In this document: positions 1-11,012 of the stretch, in pieces
Layout: each line of letters starts with the position of its first letter
Numbering within the stretch: the stretch's first letter is position 1
Assembly: GCA_963169105.1 (NCBI GenBank)
Contig: OY720632.1
Span: forward strand, 192,202,448-192,266,447
From: Ceriagrion tenellum
Taxonomy: Eukaryota; Arthropoda; Insecta; Odonata; Coenagrionidae
Length of the DNA stretch: 64,000 bases
Direction: 5' to 3'
Notes under the pieces: generated by a model
What the model was told of the DNA's origin: nothing
Seen by the model: only the letters and a program-made list of their open reading frames with translations
Database searches by the model: none
Position numbers and translations under genes: made by a program

Positions 1-1650
1 TTTGAATGGGAGAAAATTGGGAAAACCCGGGAAAAAACCGGGAATTTTACTTTCAAATTGGCAATTTCTTGCTGTTTACTACTTAAACTTTATTTTAGTA
101 CAGTGTCTTTAGTGTTAATGCAATAGTTAACATAATATTAACGTTAATCTGTGCAAATCAATGAATAAATAATTATGTAACCCTGAAAACATTCTTAGCA
201 AATTCCTTCTATAGTGAAGTACGGCGATTGGTGAATATGGTTTTTTTTTAGAGATGTGTTGGCGAATTTCGTCCGTTGGTGTTAGCGAATATTTTGGCTG
301 TTCAAAGAGTAGGAAACACGGTGGCGGGCGGTCCAATGGGAATGACGCCGGACTCTCAGGATAATCACAACGTGTACTAATATTCAGTACTCTCTAATAC
401 ATAACATTCCCCAAAGAAAAGACATGACCGGTCGCCATGATGCACTCTACACACGCTGCTGCTTCTCAACCACCTCATCATTACCAAGGTTATCCTCATC
501 TCTACCTTATTCATCCCAAAAACCCTTATCCTTAACCTCCTTACTCTTATCCTACTAATATTCGAGGAAGATCTTGGTCGCTCCTCACATATAGAGGTGC
601 AATCAAGTGGTGGATAGTGGAGTGGCATATTGCAACACTCATATCACTACTATGACTGCTACAAAAGATGACTCACCCGAGATATAGTACTTGCCAACGG
701 ATGAACGTGAAGATACAGGTGCAGAGCCTGGAAAGGCAAAACTGTGCTTCATTTGATGTGCCACCAAAGACTGGCACGCTGCGGGAAAGGGCAAGCACAG
801 AAAATGGGCACTCGGCTAGTAGTAAGCAACCTCTCCCCACTACTCGGCATTTGACGAGAACCTAGCAACTACTCGCCTACCATTGTAATACAGCTGCTAC
901 TTTGCCTCTCCTCCTGTGCATAATTTCTTTCGCAAGAGTTCAGTGGCGTCGTGCCTGCTGTGTGTTAACAGTGTGTGTCGGAGGATATATTCTCAGGCAG
1001 TATATGTAAGGTAAAATTTTTTGCTTATGCTTTTTTTTGGAGATTTGTGTAATGGTTTTAGAGTAACTATTTACGTTTATGGTCTGTGTGTGGGTTTTTA
1101 TGGTGCATGCAGCTGATCCCTTGAACTCTACCGTGCTGAACGACCCTTTACAGACGCGAGAGAAATTGTGGAAGATCATCTTCTCCCAGTGAGACGACTT
1201 GCAGGTACGTACTAGAACCCTTTCTCTGACGTGGCATTCTTCTTCCTTACTTGCTTTCTGTGTTCTTTTTCCATTCTTTGCTTGTCTTTCTTCACAATGT
1301 TGAATTTAATCCTTCCTACGATATTGGCCATCTCCTAGAGAAGGTGATCATACATTCGATATTTTCATCTTCCCTCTGTTCTGTCCTGGGTAGTATCTCC
1401 GCGATTCATTCGACCATATTTCACCTTATCTTATTAGCAGCAGACGTTTCTCTGTACGGACTGCAGAGGTGGTTGGGTATCTCCCTCTTTTGTCTTGCTG
1501 ACTCAGACCACCTGTCCTCCTGTCCCCTCAGCCACGGGCGTCCTTCATTCTGTTGTGGGTTCTGATTTTCCCACCTTCATTGTCCCGTCGTGTCAGGTCA
1601 CATCTCCTTTGCGATTCTATCCTATCGCCCCAATAATACCAGAAATTACA
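1..1650. other. No recognisable gene; AT-rich repeat-like DNA
   Basis: No reading frame here resembles a known protein. The first 60 bases carry reiterated GGGAAAA/CCGGGAA words, and a looser version of the same pattern recurs at about 6713-6810 in the same orientation. Such A-rich CCTGGAAAA runs are often seen near ends of DNA transposons in insects, so the two stretches may flank the hAT-bearing block. Because they are direct rather than inverted copies, this is only a suggestion. Confidence 0.4.
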
Positions 1651-1658
1651 GAAGCGTC

Positions 1659-2308
1659 CTATTGTTGCAATGGATCATCCCCACACCTCAACTTCTTCAC
1701 CGAGGGTATTTTAGTGGTAGCATACTCCGCTGTAGTTGGGTTACCGATACCTTGGTAACCTCTGGTGTTCATGGTTCTCCCGACTTTCATCTGTCTTTGG
1801 TCGCTCAAGTAGTACACTCGGAACAATCTCTTGAAAGCTCCGGAGTCATGGCACTGGTGTGATTTCGCTGTGAGCCATTCCCTTGCTACCTGCCTGGTGA
1901 TATGCAGCATTTTTGTTCGTGACAACTGGTGCATCTCTTCTACATCTACATACTACCCTGCTATGGTACTGCCATCCACGCAGAGAGTTTCCTCGTGGCG
2001 ACAATAACAGCGACACATCCAAGCGGGGAGTGTCCAGTCCTGTATATTCTAAGTCTGTGGCTCCCATCAATTTCTGCAATCTCGTTCTGCGACTCTTGTG
2101 TCATCATCGCTGATAACTGCTCAATTAACCCTTCGTTCTCATCTTCTTTACAATATATATTTTCTATTTTTTCTTCAATCCTCTGCATATCGTAGATAAA
2201 ATTTTCTTCCTTTACTTGCAGCTGTTTTATTTTCTGATCACCCTCTACTTTTTTTCTCAGCCCCTGGATTCCATCTTTCACCCAGTTCTGCTTCTCCTCA
2301 ATTTTCAT
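1659..2308 (-). pseudogene. Gag-like retroelement relic (coiled coil plus gag-like segment)
   Basis: Read on the minus strand, the part from 2308 to about 1961 encodes a highly charged, probably coiled-coil segment rich in Lys, Glu and Gln (for example KIEEKQNWVKDGIQGLRKK). After a frame change, 1934-1659 encodes a segment with FKRLFRVYYLSDQRQ and TTAEYATTKI. Spacing and composition recall the F..(F)..YW..Q..KVR...Y..G.Y pattern of gag-like proteins from arthropod retroelements. No zinc knuckle, protease or reverse transcriptase is seen beside it, and the frames do not join. A coiled-coil LINE ORF1 is an alternative. The family assignment is from pattern memory only. Confidence 0.35.
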
Positions 2309-2904
2309 TTTCTGTGCAGTGAATTTTCTTGAAATCCCTGAGGGAAAATCTTCAGGTCTTTTTGCACCATCTTTATCTAATCATCAGCACTTCATCCTTT
2401 TTCTTCTGCTCTTTGTCCTTCTTCTTCTGCTTTTCTCTCAGTTCTCCCACACTTTGTTCTCATCTCCCTCAGTATGGTCTCTATTCGCTCTTAGCTGGTT
2501 TTTCTGTCGTAAACTCAAATTTATATGTGTCAATATATGTATACTCCTTTTCCAATATGTGTCTTTAACTTTCTTTTAATTCAAATTCACCACCTTGTAT
2601 TGAAAGGATCTCCTGGAATCCTTACAAGATTTTGTAACCCTCCTTGTATAATTTCACTAACCTTAAGATTACTCCTACCTTTTTGTGGATTTTTATCTAA
2701 CAGTCTCCAACTTGGGTCACTTGTAGTCTCGCATACTTAAGAAAAGGGAAAGAAACATTTCTGTCAACATTTTTATTCAAACTAAATTGTGGCTAATGAG
2801 CTTCCTAACAATTGTGTAAACAAAAGAGGCTTGTTATAACCTGATAATGTTGACTTAATTGTTTGTCGAACATAATTATGTTTCACTGTTCCAGATTGCT
2901 GAAG
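2309..2904. other. Pyrimidine-rich spacer before the hAT relic
   Basis: The stretch is dominated by T/C runs and AT-rich sequence. It contains no conserved frame on either strand. It may include the untranslated leader of the hAT element that follows, but no terminal inverted repeat could be fixed. Confidence 0.35.
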
Positions 2905-5431
2905 ATGTCAAAAACTTCTTTTCAAGTCAGATGGATGGATGAATTTTCATGGGTTAAGGAAGGCAAAACTGGCAATGCAGTTTGTTCTGATTGCAAGAAA
3001 GATTTTTCAATCTCATCAATGGGTAGGCAAGTTCTTGTAAGCCATGAGAAAGGGAAAAAACACCAAGAAGGTGTGTCCAACATTAAAATGTTCAAGCCAA
3101 TTACAACCTTCATACAGATCAAATCTTCCTCCACTACTTTAAAATCAGATCAAGATACTCAAGTTGCCGGCACTTCATCTAGATTCAATGTTGACATAGA
3201 TCCTTCGAGTCCATATCAAGTCCGCCAACCATTTTCTCCATCCATTTCTTCTGAACCTGCCAATGTTTCTAAATCAACAGTAATCATACCATCAAAAGTG
3301 AATGTCCCTATTCACGAAAAATTTCGACTGAAAAAACTGTTACAGAAGCAGAGATTTTATGGTGTTTAAATACAGTAATGAGCCATTTGTCTGTAAGAAG
3401 TTCTCAGAGCTCGTGTAAAATTTTTAAAAGAATGTTTTCTGCTTCCAAAGTCGCCAGTGAAATCCATTTGGGAAAAGATAAAATTGCTTACACTATTGTG
3501 TATGGGATAGCCCCATATTTTTAGGCTAACTTGAAAAGGTCAATTCAGAAATGTAAAACATTCATTGTAGGCTTTGATGAATCCCTAAATAAGGTTTCGC
3601 AAAGCCAGCAAATGGATATCAGTATAAGGTTTTAGGATGAGGCTACAAATTCTGTTTCTGTATGATACGTTACCTCTGTTTTTCTTCAGAACAGTATGGC
3701 TGTAGACTTATTCAATGCATTGAAAAGGGGGTTAAGCGGTTTAGACTTACAGCTAATACTTCAATTCTCTATGGATAGGCCAAATGTAAACCTAAGTCTT
3801 TTAAAATTGGTAAAAAAAGAAATTAGGCCTAATGAAGAAGATCCTCAATTTCTTGAGATTAGGACATGTAGCTTACATGTTATTAACCCTTTGAGTGCGG
3901 CATGACGTGATATCACGCCATGGTTTTTTTACGCTGGTGCAGATGACGTGATATCACGTCAAGGGTGCCATGAGTGTTCCAGCTTTCACTAGAGAACTTT
4001 CACTAGGCCCCTAATGATAGCTGGAACACTCGCGGTACCCATGACGTGATATTATGTCATCAGCACCACTGTAAAAAAACCATGACGTGATATTATGTCA
4101 TGCCGCATTCAAAGGGTTAATGGTGCATTTAAGACTGGTATGGTGAAAACTGGATGGAACCTATTAGGTTTCCTCAGAGCTTTATATTACTTGTTTAAGG
4201 ACAGCCCTGCCAGAGGAGGAAGGTTTATCTCCATCACAAAATCTTCAAAAATGCCCCTTAAACTTTGTAGTGTAAGATGGCTTGAGAATATTGCAGTTGT
4301 CAAGAGGGCTCAAGAAATACTACCAAATGTGAATTTGTCGAGTCGGTTTCTGGAACTAATCAAGAACCATCATCAAACAGTTTTGAAACGACCAAAAAAT
4401 GCATTAAAGATCCTCTACTTTTAGCTAAACTGGCCTTTTTTGAATCTCTAGCTGAAGACTTCGAACCTTTTCTTCGTGAATTTCAAAGTAATGCACCAAT
4501 GGTTCCTTTCCTCCACAGCTCTATCACTAAGCTCTTGATGACAGTAATGGAAAAGTTTGTTAAATCAGACTTACGCAGAAAAAACCACTATGTAAAATTG
4601 ATGTTTTTGAAAAGTCAGAGGACTTGTTCATGAATTTAAAAAATGTGAAAGATATAGACCTAGGATATACCACAAGGGCAGCTCTTAGGAAATGTACAGA
4701 CATTTCAGAAACAGATCTTTTGAACTTCAGAAAAGAGTGCAAGGCCTGTTTAATGTTTTTAACTAAAAAGATCACAGAAAAGAGTCCACTTTCTTATCCT
4801 TTGGCTAAATATTTGGCATTCCTAAGTCCCACTGAGATTTCCATATCCAAAGAAACTTCCATAGATAAATGACATTGGCACTTGAGAAGGTTTTAAGTTC
4901 TAATTGGTTGCCAGCGATGGTGAAGATGAAGCAGAAATCCAGATCTGAGAACAGACTTACAGACACTAATCGGACACTTTCTGGTTTCAACTACTAAATG
5001 GAAAAACGCAAATGGAAAGTCTTCTTTCAGTCGTAAAGATGTTGTTGCCAATGTCACATGGTAATTCAGCCCTTGAAAGGGGTTTCTCTATTAACAAGGC
5101 TTTGATACTTGAAAACCTAAAAAATGTATCATTAGTTTCCCAAAGACTAATGTATGACAGTGTGATAGAGGCTGGTGGTCTTGAAGATTTCATTGTAAAC
5201 AAAGAACTTATACTGTCAGCAAGAAATGCCAATTCCAGATGGAAAATGGCATTGGATCACAGGAGAGAGAAGCTTTCAGAAATGGAGAAGGATGCAGTTA
5301 AAAAGAGGAAAGCATCACTCCTTACGAGAGAATTACAAGAAAAGAAGAAAAAGATGCAAAATATGCATCGAATCAGTGAATGTCCAAAGCTGAAAATGTT
5401 TGATGATAATCTAACTATGGTTTGTTTTTAA
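2905..5431 (+). pseudogene. Frameshifted hAT-superfamily transposase
   Basis: Conceptual reading from the ATG at 2905 gives an N-terminal zinc-finger-like segment (CSDC followed by SHEKGKKH), then a transposase core in several frames. Recognisable blocks are GFDESLN near 3573 (first acidic site), SMDRPNVN near 3770 (second acidic site), and a C-terminal block near 5050-5110 with HGNSALERGFSINKALI, the kind of motif found in the hAT dimerisation region. A Lys-rich tail ends at the stop near 5431. Breaks include a frameshift near 3360, in-frame stops near 3520, 3630 and 3660, and another loss of frame around 4620-5000, so it is dead. It is interrupted by the TTAA-flanked element at 3887-4116. 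A canonical AATAAA lies at 5694. Hallmarks are seen directly; subfamily not determined. Confidence 0.8.
3883..4120. mobile_element. TTAA-flanked foldback MITE nested in the hAT relic
   Basis: The element occupies 3887-4116 (230 bp) and is bracketed by TTAA at 3883-3886 and 4117-4120. Its ends are inverted copies beginning CCCTTTGA; over the first 37 bases the two arms differ at four positions, all G/A or C/T. The arms contain versions of the 18-bp palindrome TGACGTGATATCACGTCA, and the inner part (GAGTGTTCCAGCT...AGCTGGAACACTC) also folds back. TTAA duplication with CCC ends is typical of piggyBac-type non-autonomous elements. Removing the element and one TTAA rejoins the interrupted transposase frame exactly. 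It has no coding capacity. Confidence 0.88.
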
Positions 5432-7574
5432 ATGTTACCTACCTTTTTGTGTTGCTTCTGTTTTTTGTATTGACGTTATTTTGTCTTTGGCCGCCTTTGG
5501 AGAATTGATGTGTGTTTCCGAAATTGCTGTTTTATTTATCGATCCTTCGTGGTTTCTAACAAAAAATCTGTATGAAAGTTAGTTTAAAATATGAACGTAT
5601 CATTGTAACTCATGATCTCTGTTAATGTAAATGTTGACATCTTATGGTGTATTGAGGTTTAATTACATATTTATCTTGCTGATATAATGTCCCAATAAAC
5701 ACAACGCTACAGTTGCGCATCAGGTGTGTTTCATGGCAGCGCTGCTGAAGCGTGCCCAGCGTTTGTAAACTTCCCCTTTTTGCATGTCAGCGGCGCTACA
5801 AATGAGCAACAGTTTTGCGTCAAGAGCGCAACCAGAGCGCTTACAATGTGCTGCAGCAACGCGCTTTGCAGTATGCTGGATATTTACAGTTCTCATTAGA
5901 TGTGTCATTGAAAACTATCCTATACTGAAAATTTGGTTCTTGCACAAGTGATAACGAAAAATATCGACCTGTAATATGCATTCCCATTGTTTTTATTCAA
6001 TCCGAATGAAGTAGCTCACGGCAAAAAAGTGCAAATGAATAGCATATTTTATCGCCTTGACCATACATGAACTCATAAAAATCAATTGCAATCCAAAAAC
6101 TACTACAAGTATCGTACTATAGTTTTTTGGAGTCAAGGGTGCGGTATCTTCATTCCCTTCCTTGCACCAATAATATCCTTTTCACTGCCGAGCACGTTCA
6201 CTCTGGCTTGATGAGAAAATGGTGGAATTGGGGTAACTTAAAGGAATGTGCTCGTGATCCGTGAAGTATTTTTTTTTTACCACGTAGCACCACAATAGTA
6301 ACGCGTGCAATGCAGCTTTTACTATCACCTGTAGCTCGCTCGCAGCACCTTGATAAACTGCAACGAACACGTTGCAAACTAGACGAGACAAACACTCTGC
6401 AAATGCGCTGTAGATGCATCTCTCCAAAACTCGCTTCTCATGACCGCTGGTGACACACTGCTGCAGCATCTTGTGTTTACTGAGGTTGAAGTTTATTATC
6501 TGTTACATTTTATTCACTACAGCCCTCATATTTTCAGTAAGTTGTATCCATCAGTTTTTTTTATATTAAGTGATGGCTAGTATTTTCTGTTCAATAAATA
6601 TTTTTGTAATCTACAAAGTTAATAAGTATATGTTTTACTTGACCTGAAAAATCAACATTTTAACATGTATAACTTTATAACATATTTAACATGCATCGGT
6701 AGTAAAATGTGAATGGAAAGTCGTTTGAAATTTTTGGGTGAAAACCTTGAAAATCATGGAAAAAACCTTGAAAAACCAGGAAAATACCTTGAATTTCATT
6801 TTCGTAAATTAGTAGACACTCTGTTATTGAGAACAGCTCCCTTTCCCCTATTTATATCACACTCCACCACACACATCCATTCTCTGACTTGCAAAATACA
6901 AAATTTTGATGCCAAAGCAAGTGTGCTTCATCGGCATGAACTGATGCCATCCCAATCCACCCTTGATAAGTCTTTCATCAATGGTATCATCTCTCTCTGT
7001 CTGACCACCTTTAACTTCTCCTCATATTTCTGGTGAACCTCCCAAATTTTGTCCAGTTTACCGTTGGGTGGGTTTAGGGATCGTAATCAGCATTATGCCC
7101 AAAATGCTGATCCTGTCTTATTTTTACAAATCTCCAGTAAGACACTATCTGGCTAGAAAATGGACGTTAAAGCATTGATGGCGTCGACCAATAATACTGC
7201 ATATGTGGCTTTTGCACAATGCTCTGTAATATTTCAGGAGCCAAAATCACTTGAATCTCTGCGGTCATGATGCACCACTGACTTGCACAACCACTACTCT
7301 CCTAGTTTCTGGTCTGAATGTGCATCAGCCCTTCTTAGTTTTTGATCTGACCGCACTGCGTTATCCTGACTGCTTTTGACCAGCGTCTAATGGCGGGGAG
7401 AAGGTGTGCGGTTCTGATTTCAGCTGGGATGAGTGCTGCATGCCTGATGTGGAATTATCCTGTGCCACACACCCTAGGGGCAGCTTGCTAGGGGCGTTAT
7501 TTTGTAGATGTACTTGGTCCCACATTATTTTCCAATGAGGCACTAGCGTAACAATTGGTTTCACTTGCTATTAA
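5432..7574. other. No gene recognised; CpG-containing and AT-rich repeat DNA
   Basis: After the hAT coding block there is an AATAAA at 5694, then CpG-containing stretches at 5700-5900 and 6180-6470 with no conserved frame. The 6713-6810 stretch repeats words such as CTTGAAAA and GGAAAA and resembles the window's first 60 bases. Nothing here resembles a host exon. Confidence 0.4.
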
Positions 7575-8540
7575 CACTATTTATTTATAGGAACTTGAAC
7601 AAGCAATATTGCTCTTGATTACATATTAATATAAGAGGGATACAAGGCAGAAACCAAATTAATACAAAAATAATAATTCACTTTCAAAGAAGATTAGCAT
7701 AAATAAAAATCATCAGTCTTTGATTTAATAAATTGTGCTAATCAACAAAAATATCATAACTCAATAAATTATAATGAAAACGGTCCATTACAATATAATT
7801 CAATTATAGGCACATCATAATGTCTTTAAAATCACTTAATTTTCACACCATACTTAATAGTCTGTTCACAGCAGATTTAAATACACTTATGCGCTCTGAA
7901 GATCTAATGTCAGCAGTTAACGCATTCCATGTCCGACACAATCTTGGAAAAGGGGAATATTAGTGATAGTTGGTACTAGCAGCACATTCCGTCATTTCCC
8001 GTGGACAGGGCAGATTGTAATTCAAAATCCTCGTATCAAAGATTGCCTTAATATCATCATCATTAATAAGACCCCTCAGGATTTTGAATGCTATACAATT
8101 ATCATAATATTTTCTGATTAATTCTGTCGGCAGATTAAATCTACTGTATGCCACTGTATAATCTTGGTTGGTGCACTCCATTGGTATCCTCTCCTTAGAA
8201 CATAGAGACCTCAATAATCTGTGCTGCACCTTTTCAATCATTAGTATTTCTGTGTCCTTATACAGGTTCCAAACAACCGAACAGTAATTTAAAACTGGCA
8301 CAACCAGGGTTTTTATACAGCTGTATTACAGACGAGCATTTATTGAAGTCAGTGGATCTAGTAGTCATATTCAAAGTATACCGATATTTTTGGCATTAAA
8401 AGACAGCTATCTGCATTTTCTATTAGCTTTTGGTCATCCAGACCAATATTCTGAAGATGACTTTCATTTTTTTGAATTGTGTTCCATATTTAGGGCTGAA
8501 TTACTCCTTAACTAATTCTTAGAAAGGGTGGGCCTTAATT
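7575..8540 (-). pseudogene. 3' end of a CR1/jockey-like LINE (reverse transcriptase C-terminus)
   Basis: On the minus strand, 8315 to 7960 reads as the region downstream of the reverse transcriptase core: LVVPVLNYCSVVWNLY, then IEKVQHRLLRSLCSKER. Past a stop at about 7958 the same frame runs on to about 7875 with FPRLCRTWNALTADIRSSER, matching the conserved R.WN.LP..IR ending of CR1/L2/jockey-type ORF2 proteins. The catalytic palm and the endonuclease are missing, so this is a 5'-truncated copy. The 3' tail contains a small hairpin (GAGCAATATTGCT, near 7605) and ends in an AT-rich (TAAA)-like run near 7575. Stops are scattered through the upstream part. Confidence 0.72.
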
Positions 8541-10705
8541 TTTCCTTACAGCAGTGACATAGGGCTGTAAGGAGACATCATGAAATTAAATTTGTGATGT
8601 ACAACTGGCACAGTGAAGTAACAAAAATGAAAATGATGCTACTTTAGGTGCTTAAGATAAGTGATATTTGACCACTGACTTTATGCTGAAATATATATTT
8701 TGCAGCAGCCTTTCAATAACAATAAAACAGATGAGTTATTCAGTAAAGCATACAAAAGATATGGTGAATGTTATGTCCTGCTTACCGCACGCCCGCTTTG
8801 AAAATGACGCATTGAGAAGTTTCACGGGCGGTCTGCGCACATGTCACACTTCGAATATCCAAACAAAGACTACAGACAAAATTCTTAAATACTTAAAATA
8901 CGTAATAGTGCGACATGTTTACCAAGTGGCTGCTCACTAAAGGGTCTCTGTGGCATTCCTTTTTGACTAGTGAATTATATTGACAACATATGATTTGGTG
9001 TAAAGATCTGTTCATTAAATTGGCATTTTTTTCAATGAACGTTATTCCTAAATTGGAAATCATATTGTTATTTTTACTGTAAAAAAACCTAATAAATGTA
9101 CCAAATTAAAGCAGAATTTTCTGTGGAATAATTAATGGCCTGCTATGTTGTCTGTTGAATATGTTTGTAGAAATCGTAATGCCTCTCTGTTGACAAAGCT
9201 CAATGTCCTTTGTACAACACAAGTCAAATGTGAAATAAATGATACCATACGACCAAATATTTTGAAAAAATGAAAAATAAAATGTTGTTAAACCACATTC
9301 ATAAATTTTAAACATAAATTATATGTACATTTATTGAAGCTCCTTAACAAATAAATTGTCCAGCAGAGTTACTTTGGTATGATTTTATTGCATACTATTT
9401 CACTGATTTGATTATGTACTCGGTAAATTTAAATTTTAAAGTAAATGAGTAAAAGTTTTTAATCTAAGATAAGAGCTTTGTTCAAAAACAGATAGCGAAT
9501 AAGTTTCCTGAAAATAGGTACTCGATAAATTATTAGCAAATCTAATATGCAAGGTTTTTGATTATATTTGAATTCAATATTCGAATTTGAGAAATTGAAT
9601 ATTCGTCCCATCTCTGTTTTACATCAGACTGGAAATCCTGCTTGATGCACTGAACTAACCAGAAATCTGTGCGGCTCAAAATTCAACTTGAGCACTTCAC
9701 GATTTGCCTCAATATGTATCTAGTAACGCAATAGATGATGCATACGATGACTTCTGAGACCACAAAGTCATGTTCCTTGATATTTTCCATATCCTTTGAC
9801 TCCATTTTTAACCAGAGCCCCAAGTTTTTCCTTTAGACTCTATCTTTAGCCCCTATGTATAATATTCTTTGATTACATACCGAGTGATCATCAGATATGT
9901 GGACTTATGATGAGTGATTCAGCCCTTCCCTTTTTCATGGGGCTTAAAAAAAGTGTGAATGCTAAGTAGTTTGTAAAGCTGGGAGCTGAACAGGGAAGCC
10001 TTTCTAAATCCATTCTTTTAGTTTTAGCTTACAGAAGAAAAAGGAAGAGTGCCGCACAATTAGAACTTTCTTAGATCATTCTGCTACTCCATTTCTTTAA
10101 GTACAAAATCTCTCAAATATGAGATTTTTCTCCTTCATATAGTTTTCTTGCGTAAAAAACCAGTCTTTGGTCAGAAAAAAGTTGACTTAAGCTCAATAGT
10201 GACAATAAATAAATGTTAAATGAATAAAGAAAAATTATGGGAAATTTTTCCAGGATGCATAAAAACAGCATGGTTTCAGTATCCTCCCTCTGTTTGAATT
10301 AGTTCTTGAAATATTCAGGGTAGAGCAAAGTTCAGATAAAATTTTCAAAATCAATGCATTCAATTGTCAATGAATGTATGTGCGTGCAAAAAAATAAATT
10401 CTTACAAAAATGATCGATTGGCCTAATTATTTTCAATTGGACCATTTGATGTGGAATGATCATTTATAGTTTTATACCCATATGGCTGAACTGGGAAAGT
10501 AGGCACTTTATTATACTCTGTAGTTGAGTAAATGATGAGGAGAACTTAAAGTCTGTTAACGCATTCAAGAATGTTAAGAGTAAACCATGGCCAAAGTCTT
10601 GGCTAATGGCTATTGCATGGTATTGCATTTGATCGGTTCACAGTGGCGTTGGCACTCTATCTTGTACCGCAATCACCGTTGTCCCTCTACCATTTTCCCT
10701 CGCAG
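8541..10705. other. Intronic or intergenic AT-rich DNA; no exon recognised
   Basis: No frame resembles the upstream exons expected for RhoGAP93B (WW, MyTH4, start of RhoGAP). The region is AT-rich with scattered short frames and no clear transposon end. It is probably the intron preceding the RhoGAP exon at 10706, but short exons could have been missed. Confidence 0.4.
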
Positions 10706-11012
10706 GGTGTCGGCAGACGTGGACGAAGTGGCCGCCCTGAAGAACCGCATCGATCAGTGGGAGGTGCCAGAACATTCGTCCCCAGGTGGTGGCAGCACGG
10801 GTGGTGGCAACGGTTGCTGTGGCGATGCCCACACCCCTGCATCTCTGCTCAAGCTGTGGTACCGTGAGCTGTACGAGCCTCTCATCCCGGATGCATTGTA
10901 TGAGGAGTGTGTCGGGCAGGGAGCTACGACACCCGAGCGAGCGGCTGCCATCGTCCACAGCCTTCCTGCTCTCAACAAGGCTGTCCTCTGCTACCTCATC
11001 CGGTTCCTCCAG
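10706..11012 (+). CDS. RhoGAP93B/Vilse (ARHGAP39 orthologue), penultimate exon
   Basis: This exon encodes about 102 residues of a Rho GTPase-activating domain, starting VSADVDEVAALKNRIDQWEV and ending CYLIRFLQ. RhoGAP proteins speed GTP hydrolysis by Rac/Rho/Cdc42; Vilse (CrossGAP) acts downstream of the Robo receptor in axon and tracheal guidance in flies. The block ASLLKLWYRELYEPLIP is the conserved K..(L)WYREL.EPLIP segment of this family. An acceptor CAG ends at 10705 and a donor GTGACC begins at 11013. The exon starts with the last base of a split codon, which by alignment to the family should be the Arg of the G(I/V)FR arginine finger, supplied mostly by the missing upstream exon. A Gly/Ser-rich insert (residues about 25-40 of the exon, GGGSTGGGNG) is longer than in vertebrate ARHGAP39. 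Joins in phase 0 to 14029. Confidence 0.93.
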
